A stretch of 64,000 bases of DNA, taken from the NCBI GenBank assembly GCA_937974275.1, contig CALJIF010000055.1, forward strand, positions 48,093 to 112,092. The letters run 5' to 3'. Made by a program: the position numbers and the translations under genes. Each line of letters opens with the position of its first letter. The stretch's first letter is position 1. Shown piece by piece: positions 9,674 through 18,365 of the stretch. The notes beneath the pieces were generated by a model. That model did not search any database and had not been told where the DNA came from. It worked only from the letters and a program-made list of their open reading frames with translations. Source of the DNA: an uncultured Flavobacteriales bacterium (GTDB lineage: Bacteria; Bacteroidota; Bacteroidia; Palsa-965).

Positions 9674-9874
9674 TTAATAAGTGAAGAAGCTCGTACAAGA
9701 GTCGGCTATTAACAATTTCAACTCGACATTTGCGCCACGATATTTCGCAACCATCAAGGACTGCAGCGCTAATTCGCTCCGGTTATCAACAGGCACAGAA
9801 CCACTTTTCGTAACAACATTTAACAAAAGGGTGTAGATAACTACGAAACCACCTCCTGAAGTGCTGTGATGCAT
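9674..9874 (-). pseudogene. Short ORF of uncertain status, possibly a gene remnant
   Basis: This covers most of the ~300-bp gap at 9617–9915. The minus strand holds a 66-codon ORF with no signal peptide, bounded upstream by an in-frame TAG at 9899. Its second half, containing DNRSELALQSLMVAKYRG and ending in ADSCTSFFTY, has protein-like composition and resembles the C-terminal end of small secreted proteins more than random translation does. It may be the tail of a decayed gene, a real small protein or chance. Only the composition supports it. Confidence 0.25.
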
Positions 9875-9879
9875 AAATC

Positions 9880-9887
9880 TATTTTTG
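9880..9887 (+). promoter_or_regulatory. -7 element TATTTTTG before the 106-residue gene
   Basis: An exact TAnnTTTG match 28 nt before the start at 9916, supporting that start. It also crosses the region just upstream of the doubtful minus-strand ORF. Confidence 0.5.
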
Positions 9888-9915
9888 ATCGCATCAACCT
9901 ACCAACAGAAGCATT

Positions 9916-10236
9916 ATGCTATACGGAGCACTCGAAATGTCAACAGGAGTTAAGATTATCGCAGTTAATGGCGAACGTGTCATTAACGGTAATCATGGCT
10001 ATCACGATGCCGAAATTGAAAAGTGGGTCCAATTTAAATTTACCGAGGTTTCCGAACCTTTGGCTCAGGTGTGGACAGGTATTCCATTCCAATTTATTTC
10101 TCGCCTGGAAGAATTAAACGAGGGGCGTCCGGTGCGAAATTACGCGCTGAGACAACTTGCCGAAACCATTCTGGAACATAATCCGGAATTTGATCCTGCT
10201 ACCGACTATCTCTACATCTGTGGAGATCCCGAATAA
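9916..10236 (+). CDS. Small cytoplasmic protein of unknown function
   Basis: 106 residues with no signal peptide or membrane segment. An in-frame Met at residue 8 (9937) is an alternative start; the first is kept because of the -7 element 28 nt upstream. The protein is acidic at its end (FDPATDYLYICGDPE), with a mixed alpha/beta look. No domain is recognised. It is monocistronic and shares a bidirectional terminator with the convergent DUF4159 gene. Confidence 0.7.
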   Translation: MLYGALEMSTGVKIIAVNGERVINGNHGYHDAEIEKWVQFKFTEVSEPLAQVWTGIPFQFISRLEELNEGRPVRNYALRQLAETILEHNPEFDPATDYLYICGDPE

Positions 10237-10263
10237 GAATGTGTTGATTTAGTTGTTTGTTTC

Positions 10264-10293
10264 AAAAGACCCTGACTGAACGGGGTCTTTTAT
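10264..10293. terminator. Bidirectional terminator between convergent genes
   Basis: A perfect 9-bp stem AAAAGACCC / GGGTCTTTT with a 10-nt loop, A-rich on one side and T-rich on the other, so it can serve both the plus gene ending at 10236 and the minus gene whose stop codon overlaps it at 10290. Confidence 0.8.
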
Positions 10294-10997
10294 TTTTGGT
10301 GCTTGGATTCACCACCCATCAATGCATACTGAATCAGGTTGGCACCCATACGTAACGCTTTCAGTCGTGCATCGGGCGAATCATTATGAACTTCAGGACT
10401 TTCCCATCCATCGCCCAAATCACATTCGAAATCGTAAAAACAAACTAAACGTCCTTGCCACACCAGTCCAAATCCTTGAGGTGGTTTTTTGTCGTGCTCG
10501 TGTACTTTCGGTAAACCATTCGGGAAGTCGTATTTCTGGTGATATATTTTGTGTGAGAATGGCAGTTCAATAAAATCCAGCTCGGGAAATACCTTCTTCA
10601 TTTGCGGACGGATAAATTTATCCATGCCGTAGTTATCACTGATGTGAAGAAATCCTCCACCAATTAAATAATTGCGCAGGTTGGTAGCTTCCTGATTACT
10701 TAAAATAATATTACCGTGTCCGGTTAAATGAATAAACGGATAGTTAAATAATTCGCTACTGCCAACTTCGACTATAGCCTGCTCCGGATTGATTTTTGTT
10801 CCTAAATTTTCATTACAAAACTTAATCAAGTTGGGGAGTGATGTTTCGAGATTGGAATACCAGTCGCCACCACCGTTGTATTTAACCAGTCCCAGTTGAC
10901 AGCTGTATGGCGGAGCAGGAGAGCGAAATCCGACCAATAGCAGTCCCACTAACAAGATGGTGATGGCATGTAGCTTATGTTTTGTTGGAATAATCAT
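10290..10997 (-). CDS. DUF4159 domain-containing protein
   Basis: 235 residues: an N-terminal hydrophobic anchor or signal (about 10–26), then a DUF4159 domain spanning nearly all the rest. Family features visible include YNGGGDWYSN, the PFIHLTGHG strand–turn, LRNYLIGGGFLHISDNYG and a C-terminal helix near LRMGANLIQYALMGG. The fold resembles a glutamine-amidotransferase-like alpha/beta domain; its function is unknown. Bacteroidota members often sit near MoxR/von Willebrand factor A clusters. Here it follows the sensor phosphatase gene with zero spacing (stop at 10998, start at 10997), implying translational coupling. Confidence 0.88.
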   Translation of the reverse strand: MIIPTKHKLHAITILLVGLLLVGFRSPAPPYSCQLGLVKYNGGGDWYSNLETSLPNLIKFCNENLGTKINPEQAIVEVGSSELFNYPFIHLTGHGNIILSNQEATNLRNYLIGGGFLHISDNYGMDKFIRPQMKKVFPELDFIELPFSHKIYHQKYDFPNGLPKVHEHDKKPPQGFGLVWQGRLVCFYDFECDLGDGWESPEVHNDSPDARLKALRMGANLIQYALMGGESKHQK

Positions 10998-13900
10998 TTA
11001 AGAAATTTTTATACCAATTATACAAATATCGTCGGTTTGAGGTGCATTCTTTTGCCATTCACGCAATCGACGTAACAGTTCCTCTTTCTGCTCAGCCAAA
11101 GGCAAATGATGAATATCCAGCAAAATTTCCCGGAAAACACGCTGAGACATTTTTCGATCGGAATCTCCACCAAATTGATCCGCGTAACCATCGGAGAACA
11201 TATACAACACATCACCGCTCTGCAAATCACTTTCCTGATTGGTAAACGGACGGAATTTATTATCGAAATAGCTTCCGATAGAGAATCGGTTTCCTTTGGA
11301 TTGTATCAGCATTCCGTCCCGAACTACGTACAACGGATTGATAGCACCCGCAAATTGAACAACGTTTGCCCCATCCTCGAAAACGCATAAGGCTACGTCC
11401 ATTCCGTCGCGCAATTCACCTGCTCCTTTGTACTGATTTAACGTATGTTGAATGCCAATATTTAAATAATCCAAAATTGCCGCAGGTCGAATTAAACCAC
11501 GTTCATGAATGGCCTGATTTAATAAGTTGTGCCCCATCAAACTCAATAAAGAACCCGGCACTCCATGTCCTGTTGAATCGACAACAGCGAGATAAGTGTA
11601 TTTATCACGACGTTCCACCCAGTAAAAATCACCACTCAATACATCTTTAGGTTGGTATAATACAAAGATGTCGCCAAAGCGTTCCTGAAGATATTCTTCC
11701 GGTGGTAGAATTGCATTTTGAATTCTACGTGCGTATAAAATTGAAGATTGAATATCTTCATTCTTCTGTTCAATGATGTTCAGATAGTTGATTTGCGCCA
11801 CAGCAGCAGCCATTGCATCAGCTACTTCTCGAACCATATCTACCATTTCATCGGTAATTCCATTAACAATGCCGCTACCGAAATTAATCGAACCTAACAA
11901 CTTATTCTGGGAGAACAACGGCATAACCAGATATGAGTTAATACCGACTGAAATATTCTCTTCATCGGACATTGACTTAACAGCTTTACCGGTTAAATTA
12001 CCTTCAATAACGTAGTTGTTTTTTAACAAAGCGGGTAAGCTCCCAAATGCATCATACGGTACTTCATGCGTTGAACTATTGTATTGTGCATCCTTCAATA
12101 CAAATTGTATACGAATGGTTTTTGTGTTTTCATCAAGTAAAGCCAACGAAGCTCTTTTTAAATCCGGCAAACGTTGCACTAATGCCCCCAGCACATTGGT
12201 AGCAATTTCCTGAATGGTGTGCGAATGCAATAATTGTTGCTTCGCCATATTCAGGGTTTCCAATCGCACAGAATATGCGTTCAACTGCATTTGGAATCGT
12301 TTCTTTTCCGTGGTGTCCGTAAATATTTCAATCTGTTTTAAAATACCGCCTCGCTCATCAACGATAGGTGTGTTACTTACGTCAATCCAAATTTCGTGAC
12401 CGTCTTTATGATAAACTAAAAACTCTTCATGGAAACCTTCAGCACTACTCGATAAGTTACGCACCTTACGAATCGCATCTCTATCCGTGCGTTCACCTGC
12501 CATAACATCGCCGGGAAGTCGACCTTTTACTTCCTGTAATTCGAATCCGGTGATTCGCGTAAATCCTTCGTTGACCCATTCAATTAGTCCATCGGGGTCG
12601 CATATCAAAACGCCATTAATAGTTTCTGAAGCAACAAGCGATAACTTCTCTAACTCGGCTTCATAATTCTTTTTCTCGGTAATATCTCGCGCAATTGCTT
12701 GAAACCCTGAAATACCGCCGGGTTTTGAATCATCCAATAAAAGGCGCACTGTTTGTCCTATCCAAATCTTCTGCCCTTCTGCCCCAATCATGACAAACTC
12801 CAAGTACGTATTCACCTGTTTACGTTCAAACTGCTTCTGGTAATGTCCGATTACTTCCTTCTTCCAATCGGGATGAATAATTTCAGAAAAATGTATCCCG
12901 ATTAAATCCTTCATTTTGTAACCGGAAATCTTTGTTGCCACCTCATTCAAAAAAGTAAAACGTCCTTTATAATCAGTGGTATAAATGATATCAGTTGCCG
13001 CTTCAACAATGTGTTGGTAACGCGCTTCTATTTCATAACGATCCGTAACATCCTGGCCAATACCAACTTTAATACCTTCAATAATTTCTGTATCCACCCA
13101 CTGAATGTATTTTTTAGTTCCATCTCTGGCGGTAATAGTAGCGACGTAGGTTGGAGATGTTGTAGTTGTTTGTAATATTTTATCCAACATCCGCTTGTTC
13201 TCTTCATCGTCTTTAGTGCGAATTTTCCACCAACCATCTCCCAATAATTCATCTTCACGATAACCCAATATCTTTCGAAAACTGCGACTGGCAAAAATGA
13301 TCTTCCCCGCTTTGTCAGCTGCGATAATCAAACTTTGAGAATTGTTTATGGTACTGTCCGCAAAAATCAAACGGTTGAACATGTTCGATCGAGTGCTGAC
13401 ACTTAAAAACGCAATTACCAGATCAACTAATACCCCCAGCAACAACAAATACTTGTTATAAGCAGTATTGGATGTGGCTAATATCATGAGCGCAAACGTC
13501 AACAACAATACAAGTGCAGAAAAAACAACTGCAGATTTATTGTTGTCCAAAATAAATCCGGCTCCGCTTAAGACAACCATCAGCGTAATCACAAATACCG
13601 GATCAAGATTATTGATATGACATAAATAAAACGTGTGCAATACAATTGCTCCATAGCCCAAATGCGCTATGATTCGGACGATTTTATTCAACGATGAATT
13701 TGAGTAGGACAGAACACCGATTACAATCATGACTGCTCCAATCGAAATTTGAATTGGGTGTTGATAGTCAATGTGATCAGCAAAAATGGAACAGATCAAA
13801 CCTGATAGCGGATAAACAGCTCCTCCCAGCATCAGCATTACACGCCCTACAGTTCTTTGATAATTGTAATAGGTAATGTGCTCGCGGATAAAATCGGCAC

Positions 13901-16214
13901 GCATACGCTGGTAGTAAAAGAGCAGGAATACGGATACTATTCCGACAACGACAATTACAATCAGGAAAAACCACCAAGTGGACCAGAACGGAGGCTGAAT
14001 AGTAAAACGATACTCAATTGGATTACTGATAATTTTATGCGTATTGAGCGCCCGCACCTGCAATACATAATCTCCCGATGGCAAATTCGTTAATGCAATG
14101 AGCGCGCTACTCCCGATGGACAGCCAATTAGTGTCGCGTCCTACTAAACGGTACTGATATTCGAGTTCAACACCTGCACCGAATTCAATACCGGTAACTT
14201 TAAACGTAAGGTTGTTTTTATTCCAAGGTAACTTTAAGTTGAGCGGTAGTCCGGATTTGGATAGTGAATCAGCATAGTCACTCCAATTGGTCTCCGCGTT
14301 GTTTAATGTAATCGCTTTGAATTGAACGTTGGGCACAATGGCAAATCGTGCGCTTTTTGCGGGATGATAAATAATAACACCATCAGAACTTCCTATCCAA
14401 ACCACGCCTTCCGTATCAATGAAAAGTGCGCCGGGTGAAAAATTTGACGTGCCAATTCCATCTTTATAATAAAAGTGACGGATGTACTGTGTATCATTCG
14501 CAAGTGTGATTTCATCTAAGCCTAAAACAGTAAGCACATAAAAACCTTTTGCCCCATTTCTCGCAACGCCTTCTGTGTAGTTACTCCCTAATCCTTCTGA
14601 TTTGTCAATCAGCTGTCCCTTATGATTGACTCTATTGTACCTCCATAAACCTCGGCTTTTTGTAGAGAAATAAATAAACTTTTCATCGCCATCTACATCA
14701 TAAATTGGCTCAAGTGGAAATCCTTTTTTGGTAATGGTATGCGGACGCACAGCGTTTCCATTCTCCATTTTGAGCAGCCCCTTGTCAGTACCAAGCCAGA
14801 TCGTGCCTTCATTATCTTCATATAACGACCAAATCGGATTGCGTTGTAAAATATTTCCCGTGTTTACCTGTTCAATTTTATTGTTGTTGAATCGGAATAA
14901 ACCGTTGCTGACTGTACCTATCCATACAGATCCATCGTTGGTGTACAGCAAACTGATTATTTCACCTAATTCGGTTTCAGGTCCCGGCTGATGAACTTTT
15001 ACTTTATCGTCTCGTATTTCAACAAGCGAACCATCCATGGCGCCGGCATAGATCGTGGAACCGTTCGCGCATATCGAGCTCATTCGAGGATAAGCGATAC
15101 CTTCTTTTTCACCATACACTTTTAAATCGACACCGTCATACATGACAACACCTCGTAATGTTGCCATCCAAATATTGCCGGATGCATCTTGTGTTACGGA
15201 ACGCACATCGTTACTCGGCAAACCATCCTGAACCGTAAGTTTTGTAAAAGCATCACCGTAATACATGATAAGCCCCGCATTGAAGCTTCCCATCCAGATA
15301 TCGCCTCTATTATCAGATGAAATGGTGAGAATCACATCATCAAACAATCCATTGTGTTTACCAAAATGTTTGAAGACACCATTCGTATAACTTAAAACAC
15401 CTTCACCCCATGTGCCAAACCACACAGTGCCGGACAAATCACGATGAGCACAAGTGATGTAATTTACTTTTGCATATTCCGGAAGTTGAAGTTGTGTAAT
15501 CAAATTACCGTCGAAACTATAGATACCATCACCTGAAGTACCAATTAAAATTTCACCGCCGTCAAGCTCTACTAATCCCCGGATACGGGCAGCAGCAAGT
15601 TTGTCTTGTTCCGGAAATGTACGATTCGTGAACTTATTCAAAGAATAGTCTATTTGGAACAAGCCGTTGCGATCGGTTCCCAGCCATAACCTGTTTTTAG
15701 AATCGAGCAGCATAGTGCGCACTGCAAGATTGTCCGCAGGAGTACCCGTATTTACTTTAACAACGGTATTACCAACAATTTTATATAATCCATTATCGGT
15801 TGCCAGCAAGATCATCTTGGATGCTGTTGCAAACGAATACACTTTTGTAAAACGATTTGTGCCTTGTTGAATTAACGGCTTAAACACCCCTCCGGTATAC
15901 AACGCTACGCCTTTGTCCGTGGCAAAGTATAATCCTTCAGGGGCTTCTGTAATTGCTGTAACTTCATTACCGGGCAAGCCGGATGACATATCGAATACAT
16001 CAAACTCCTTTCCATCAAAACGACACAAACCACCCTCAGTGCCGATCCAAACAAATCCTGACTTATCCTGATAAATACTCAACACCTGAGAGTGCGGTAA
16101 TCCGGTGCTTACGTTGTATTGAAGAAAATTATATTGCTGTGCAAAAACGGGACAGACAACACTAAGAAGTGCTATCACAACTGCATAAAGAATCGCCCGA
16201 TTTCGTAATATCAT
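10998..16214 (-). CDS. Propeller–7TM–PAS–GAF–SpoIIE sensor phosphatase
   Basis: 1738 residues. Signal peptide to about residue 25; then periplasmic two-component-regulator propeller repeats (VWIGTEGGLCRFDG, IWMATLRGVVMYDG and others) to about 640 and a Y_Y_Y domain near 690–770. A membrane helix lies near 775–800 and a cluster of further helices near 835–985. Three PAS domains follow (about 1000–1350; motifs GYREDEL, ISGYKMKDLIG, ITGFELQEVKG), then a GAF-like domain and a C-terminal SpoIIE/PP2C phosphatase (DVLSGDFYWVE, VVDSTGHGVPG). Such proteins turn an envelope signal into dephosphorylation of a target, often an anti-sigma antagonist; no such partner is adjacent. Replacing the usual kinase output with a phosphatase is the notable point. 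Confidence 0.9.
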   Translation of the reverse strand: MILRNRAILYAVVIALLSVVCPVFAQQYNFLQYNVSTGLPHSQVLSIYQDKSGFVWIGTEGGLCRFDGKEFDVFDMSSGLPGNEVTAITEAPEGLYFATDKGVALYTGGVFKPLIQQGTNRFTKVYSFATASKMILLATDNGLYKIVGNTVVKVNTGTPADNLAVRTMLLDSKNRLWLGTDRNGLFQIDYSLNKFTNRTFPEQDKLAAARIRGLVELDGGEILIGTSGDGIYSFDGNLITQLQLPEYAKVNYITCAHRDLSGTVWFGTWGEGVLSYTNGVFKHFGKHNGLFDDVILTISSDNRGDIWMGSFNAGLIMYYGDAFTKLTVQDGLPSNDVRSVTQDASGNIWMATLRGVVMYDGVDLKVYGEKEGIAYPRMSSICANGSTIYAGAMDGSLVEIRDDKVKVHQPGPETELGEIISLLYTNDGSVWIGTVSNGLFRFNNNKIEQVNTGNILQRNPIWSLYEDNEGTIWLGTDKGLLKMENGNAVRPHTITKKGFPLEPIYDVDGDEKFIYFSTKSRGLWRYNRVNHKGQLIDKSEGLGSNYTEGVARNGAKGFYVLTVLGLDEITLANDTQYIRHFYYKDGIGTSNFSPGALFIDTEGVVWIGSSDGVIIYHPAKSARFAIVPNVQFKAITLNNAETNWSDYADSLSKSGLPLNLKLPWNKNNLTFKVTGIEFGAGVELEYQYRLVGRDTNWLSIGSSALIALTNLPSGDYVLQVRALNTHKIISNPIEYRFTIQPPFWSTWWFFLIVIVVVGIVSVFLLFYYQRMRADFIREHITYYNYQRTVGRVMLMLGGAVYPLSGLICSIFADHIDYQHPIQISIGAVMIVIGVLSYSNSSLNKIVRIIAHLGYGAIVLHTFYLCHINNLDPVFVITLMVVLSGAGFILDNNKSAVVFSALVLLLTFALMILATSNTAYNKYLLLLGVLVDLVIAFLSVSTRSNMFNRLIFADSTINNSQSLIIAADKAGKIIFASRSFRKILGYREDELLGDGWWKIRTKDDEENKRMLDKILQTTTTSPTYVATITARDGTKKYIQWVDTEIIEGIKVGIGQDVTDRYEIEARYQHIVEAATDIIYTTDYKGRFTFLNEVATKISGYKMKDLIGIHFSEIIHPDWKKEVIGHYQKQFERKQVNTYLEFVMIGAEGQKIWIGQTVRLLLDDSKPGGISGFQAIARDITEKKNYEAELEKLSLVASETINGVLICDPDGLIEWVNEGFTRITGFELQEVKGRLPGDVMAGERTDRDAIRKVRNLSSSAEGFHEEFLVYHKDGHEIWIDVSNTPIVDERGGILKQIEIFTDTTEKKRFQMQLNAYSVRLETLNMAKQQLLHSHTIQEIATNVLGALVQRLPDLKRASLALLDENTKTIRIQFVLKDAQYNSSTHEVPYDAFGSLPALLKNNYVIEGNLTGKAVKSMSDEENISVGINSYLVMPLFSQNKLLGSINFGSGIVNGITDEMVDMVREVADAMAAAVAQINYLNIIEQKNEDIQSSILYARRIQNAILPPEEYLQERFGDIFVLYQPKDVLSGDFYWVERRDKYTYLAVVDSTGHGVPGSLLSLMGHNLLNQAIHERGLIRPAAILDYLNIGIQHTLNQYKGAGELRDGMDVALCVFEDGANVVQFAGAINPLYVVRDGMLIQSKGNRFSIGSYFDNKFRPFTNQESDLQSGDVLYMFSDGYADQFGGDSDRKMSQRVFREILLDIHHLPLAEQKEELLRRLREWQKNAPQTDDICIIGIKIS

Positions 16215-16271
16215 GGTAACCTCTAAAGATAACTATTCCGATTTAGCTGTAACACTCGTTAAGCCGCAAGT

Positions 16272-16856
16272 TTATTTCAGCCATCGGCGGGCACCGAAAT
16301 ACGCCAACACCACAAATGCTAAACCCACGAGTCCGTAAATAAGAATTTGCTTCCGTTCAGGTCGTTCATTGTAATGTGTGGTGCGATCCTTAGCTTGCTC
16401 AGGAACTACTTCCAACGCAGGTAAATCATGTTGTAAATCATTCAATTGATCAGCGTACGTCATCCCGATTACTTCATTCATATGATCTACTTCACCTGCT
16501 GTAGGTTTGCGTCGGGAATGACTGCACAACTCTACCATTGGCACGCCGTATGATTCATACTTGCCGTATATAATCCACTCCTCACCATCGGCAAAACTCA
16601 TCTGGCAATCCGTTTCACAATCGGCTTTTAATGGTGTTTCGGCAAATAATTTTCCCTTATGCAAACTACGGACAACCATAGTTACTTCACTCATGCCTTT
16701 GTAACACGGGCCGACACTTTTAACGGTCCCAACGAATATCACATCATAAGTTGCGTACACTAAACTGTCCGGTTTAGAAATAGGCGGACAATTACAAGCT
16801 AAAATCTTGTCATAGGACATCACCAATAACAACAGAACAACTACAAGATGTCGCAT
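16272..16856 (-). CDS. TIMP/NTR-like secreted protein with C-terminal membrane anchor
   Basis: 194 residues. The signal peptide ends at ILA, leaving a mature N-terminus CNCPP, the Cys-x-Cys start of tissue-inhibitor-of-metalloprotease (netrin-like) domains, followed by YDVIFVGTV as in that family. Further Cys residues (about 6 in the first 120 residues) could form the expected disulfides. A C-terminal hydrophobic helix (LIYGLVGLAFVVLAYFG) followed by Arg/Lys anchors it in a membrane. In animals the N-terminal Cys chelates a metalloprotease zinc; whether this holds here is unknown. It lies 3 bp after hutH in the same operon, with no obvious link to histidine metabolism. Confidence 0.72.
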   Translation of the reverse strand: MRHLVVVLLLLVMSYDKILACNCPPISKPDSLVYATYDVIFVGTVKSVGPCYKGMSEVTMVVRSLHKGKLFAETPLKADCETDCQMSFADGEEWIIYGKYESYGVPMVELCSHSRRKPTAGEVDHMNEVIGMTYADQLNDLQHDLPALEVVPEQAKDRTTHYNERPERKQILIYGLVGLAFVVLAYFGARRWLK

Positions 16857-16859
16857 CTT

Positions 16860-18365
16860 CTAAAAATTGTATTCGTTCAGGAAATTATCGGCAGCGGCTA
16901 AGTCAGGATACATTTCACGATCCTGCTCGTAAAAAGTTACTTTACTTCTAAAATCACGATGTACCTGCATAATGCGTTCGGAAGAATGCAATTTTTCTCG
17001 TTCTATTCGTAAATCCAAAGCCTGAGCCGCATTCAATAATTCAATTGCCAATACCTGACGAACATTATCCACAACACGCGCGCATTTTGTCGCTGCATTT
17101 GCGCCCATACTTACATGATCTTCTTGTCCATTGGAAGACACAATAGAATCAACAGATGCCGGCGTGCACAGCTGTTTGTTTTGACTCACGATAGAAGCAG
17201 CAGTGTATTGAGGAATCATGAATCCTGAATTCAAGCCGGCTTGTTTAACCAACATGGGAGGAAGATTTCGCTTACCGGAAATAAGCAAATAGGTTCTACG
17301 TTCCGAGATATTTGCTAACTCGGATAAAGCGATGGCCAGAAAATCTAACACCAACGCAAGCGGTTGCCCGTGAAAATTACCTCCCGATAAAATATCGCCA
17401 TGATGAGGGAATACAGTTGGATTGTCGGTCACCGAATTAATTTCTGTCATAACGACGCGTTCCACATATCCGATAGCATCACGTGTTGCTCCATGCACTT
17501 GCGGAATACAACGGAATGAATACGGATCCTGAACATCGTGTTTCATATTTGCCGGTTTTCCGGCAATTGCACTTCCGTCTAACCAGTCTAAAATATTGGA
17601 AGCAACTTCTATCTGACCGGCATGAGGACGAATGTCATGCAGTCGGGGATCGAAAGGTTCAGTTAATCCATCGAACGCGTCGAGGGACATCGCTGCTATT
17701 CCATCTGCCGCACGAGTAAGTTGTTTGGCTCGGATCAAACAGTAAACAGACCATGCACTCATGAACTGCGTTCCGTTCAGAATGGCCAGACCTTCTTTGG
17801 CTTTCAATTTTATAGGAGTCAATCCGCACTCCTGCATTACTTCTGACGCAGGACGAATGCTGCCGTAGTAATTCACTTCTCCTTTCCCGATTAGTGGCAA
17901 CGCCAGATGAGCTAACGGCGCTAAATCGCCCGAAGCACCTAACGAACCTTGCTCATACACAACAGGAAAAATGTGATTGTTGTATAAATCGACAAGCAAT
18001 TGCACTGTTTCCGGTTGCACACCCGAATTGCCATGTACAAGACCCTGAAGTTTCAATAACATCATCAGTCGGACTACCTCAACAGGAACAGGTTTTCCGG
18101 TTCCACAAGCATGCGACATGATAAGATTTTCCTGCAACTGTGTTAACTCATGATCTGAAACACGTGTGTTCTTTAAATCACCAAATCCCGTATTAACACC
18201 GTAAATCGGACGTTCAGCAGCAGCGATAATTTCCAATAAGCGCTGATGACCAAATGCTACAGACTCCTTGGCACGATCCGATAACTGCAACTGGTGTGTA
18301 TTCTGACGTAGTTGATTCAGTACATCAATCGTCACGGGTTGAGTGGGACAAATTTCGTAGATCAT
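16860..18365 (-). CDS. hutH: Histidine ammonia-lyase
   Basis: 501 residues, normal for the family. The Ala-Ser-Gly triad at 144–146 (GSLGASGDLAPLAH) forms the MIO electrophile. YGVNTGFG near 55–62 and SVDSIVSSNGQEDHVSMG are also conserved. The substrate-selectivity pair is Ser84-His85 (NLIMSHACGTG), which points to histidine rather than tyrosine or phenylalanine. The reaction is L-histidine to urocanate and ammonia. No hutU, hutI or hutG is nearby, so the rest of the pathway must be elsewhere. Its start overlaps the hisS stop by 4 nt, so the lyase is translationally coupled to histidyl-tRNA synthetase. Confidence 0.9.
   Translation of the reverse strand: MIYEICPTQPVTIDVLNQLRQNTHQLQLSDRAKESVAFGHQRLLEIIAAAERPIYGVNTGFGDLKNTRVSDHELTQLQENLIMSHACGTGKPVPVEVVRLMMLLKLQGLVHGNSGVQPETVQLLVDLYNNHIFPVVYEQGSLGASGDLAPLAHLALPLIGKGEVNYYGSIRPASEVMQECGLTPIKLKAKEGLAILNGTQFMSAWSVYCLIRAKQLTRAADGIAAMSLDAFDGLTEPFDPRLHDIRPHAGQIEVASNILDWLDGSAIAGKPANMKHDVQDPYSFRCIPQVHGATRDAIGYVERVVMTEINSVTDNPTVFPHHGDILSGGNFHGQPLALVLDFLAIALSELANISERRTYLLISGKRNLPPMLVKQAGLNSGFMIPQYTAASIVSQNKQLCTPASVDSIVSSNGQEDHVSMGANAATKCARVVDNVRQVLAIELLNAAQALDLRIEREKLHSSERIMQVHRDFRSKVTFYEQDREMYPDLAAADNFLNEYNF

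Noticed and set aside
9866..10117. 83-codon plus-strand ORF overlapping the 106-residue gene
   Set aside because: It is in another frame of the chosen gene, which has a better promoter distance and protein-like composition.
16860..18365. Tyrosine ammonia-lyase (flexirubin or coumarate pathway)
   Set aside because: The selectivity pair is Ser-His (MSHACGTG) as in histidine lyases; the tyrosine type usually has Tyr-His-Leu at this position.
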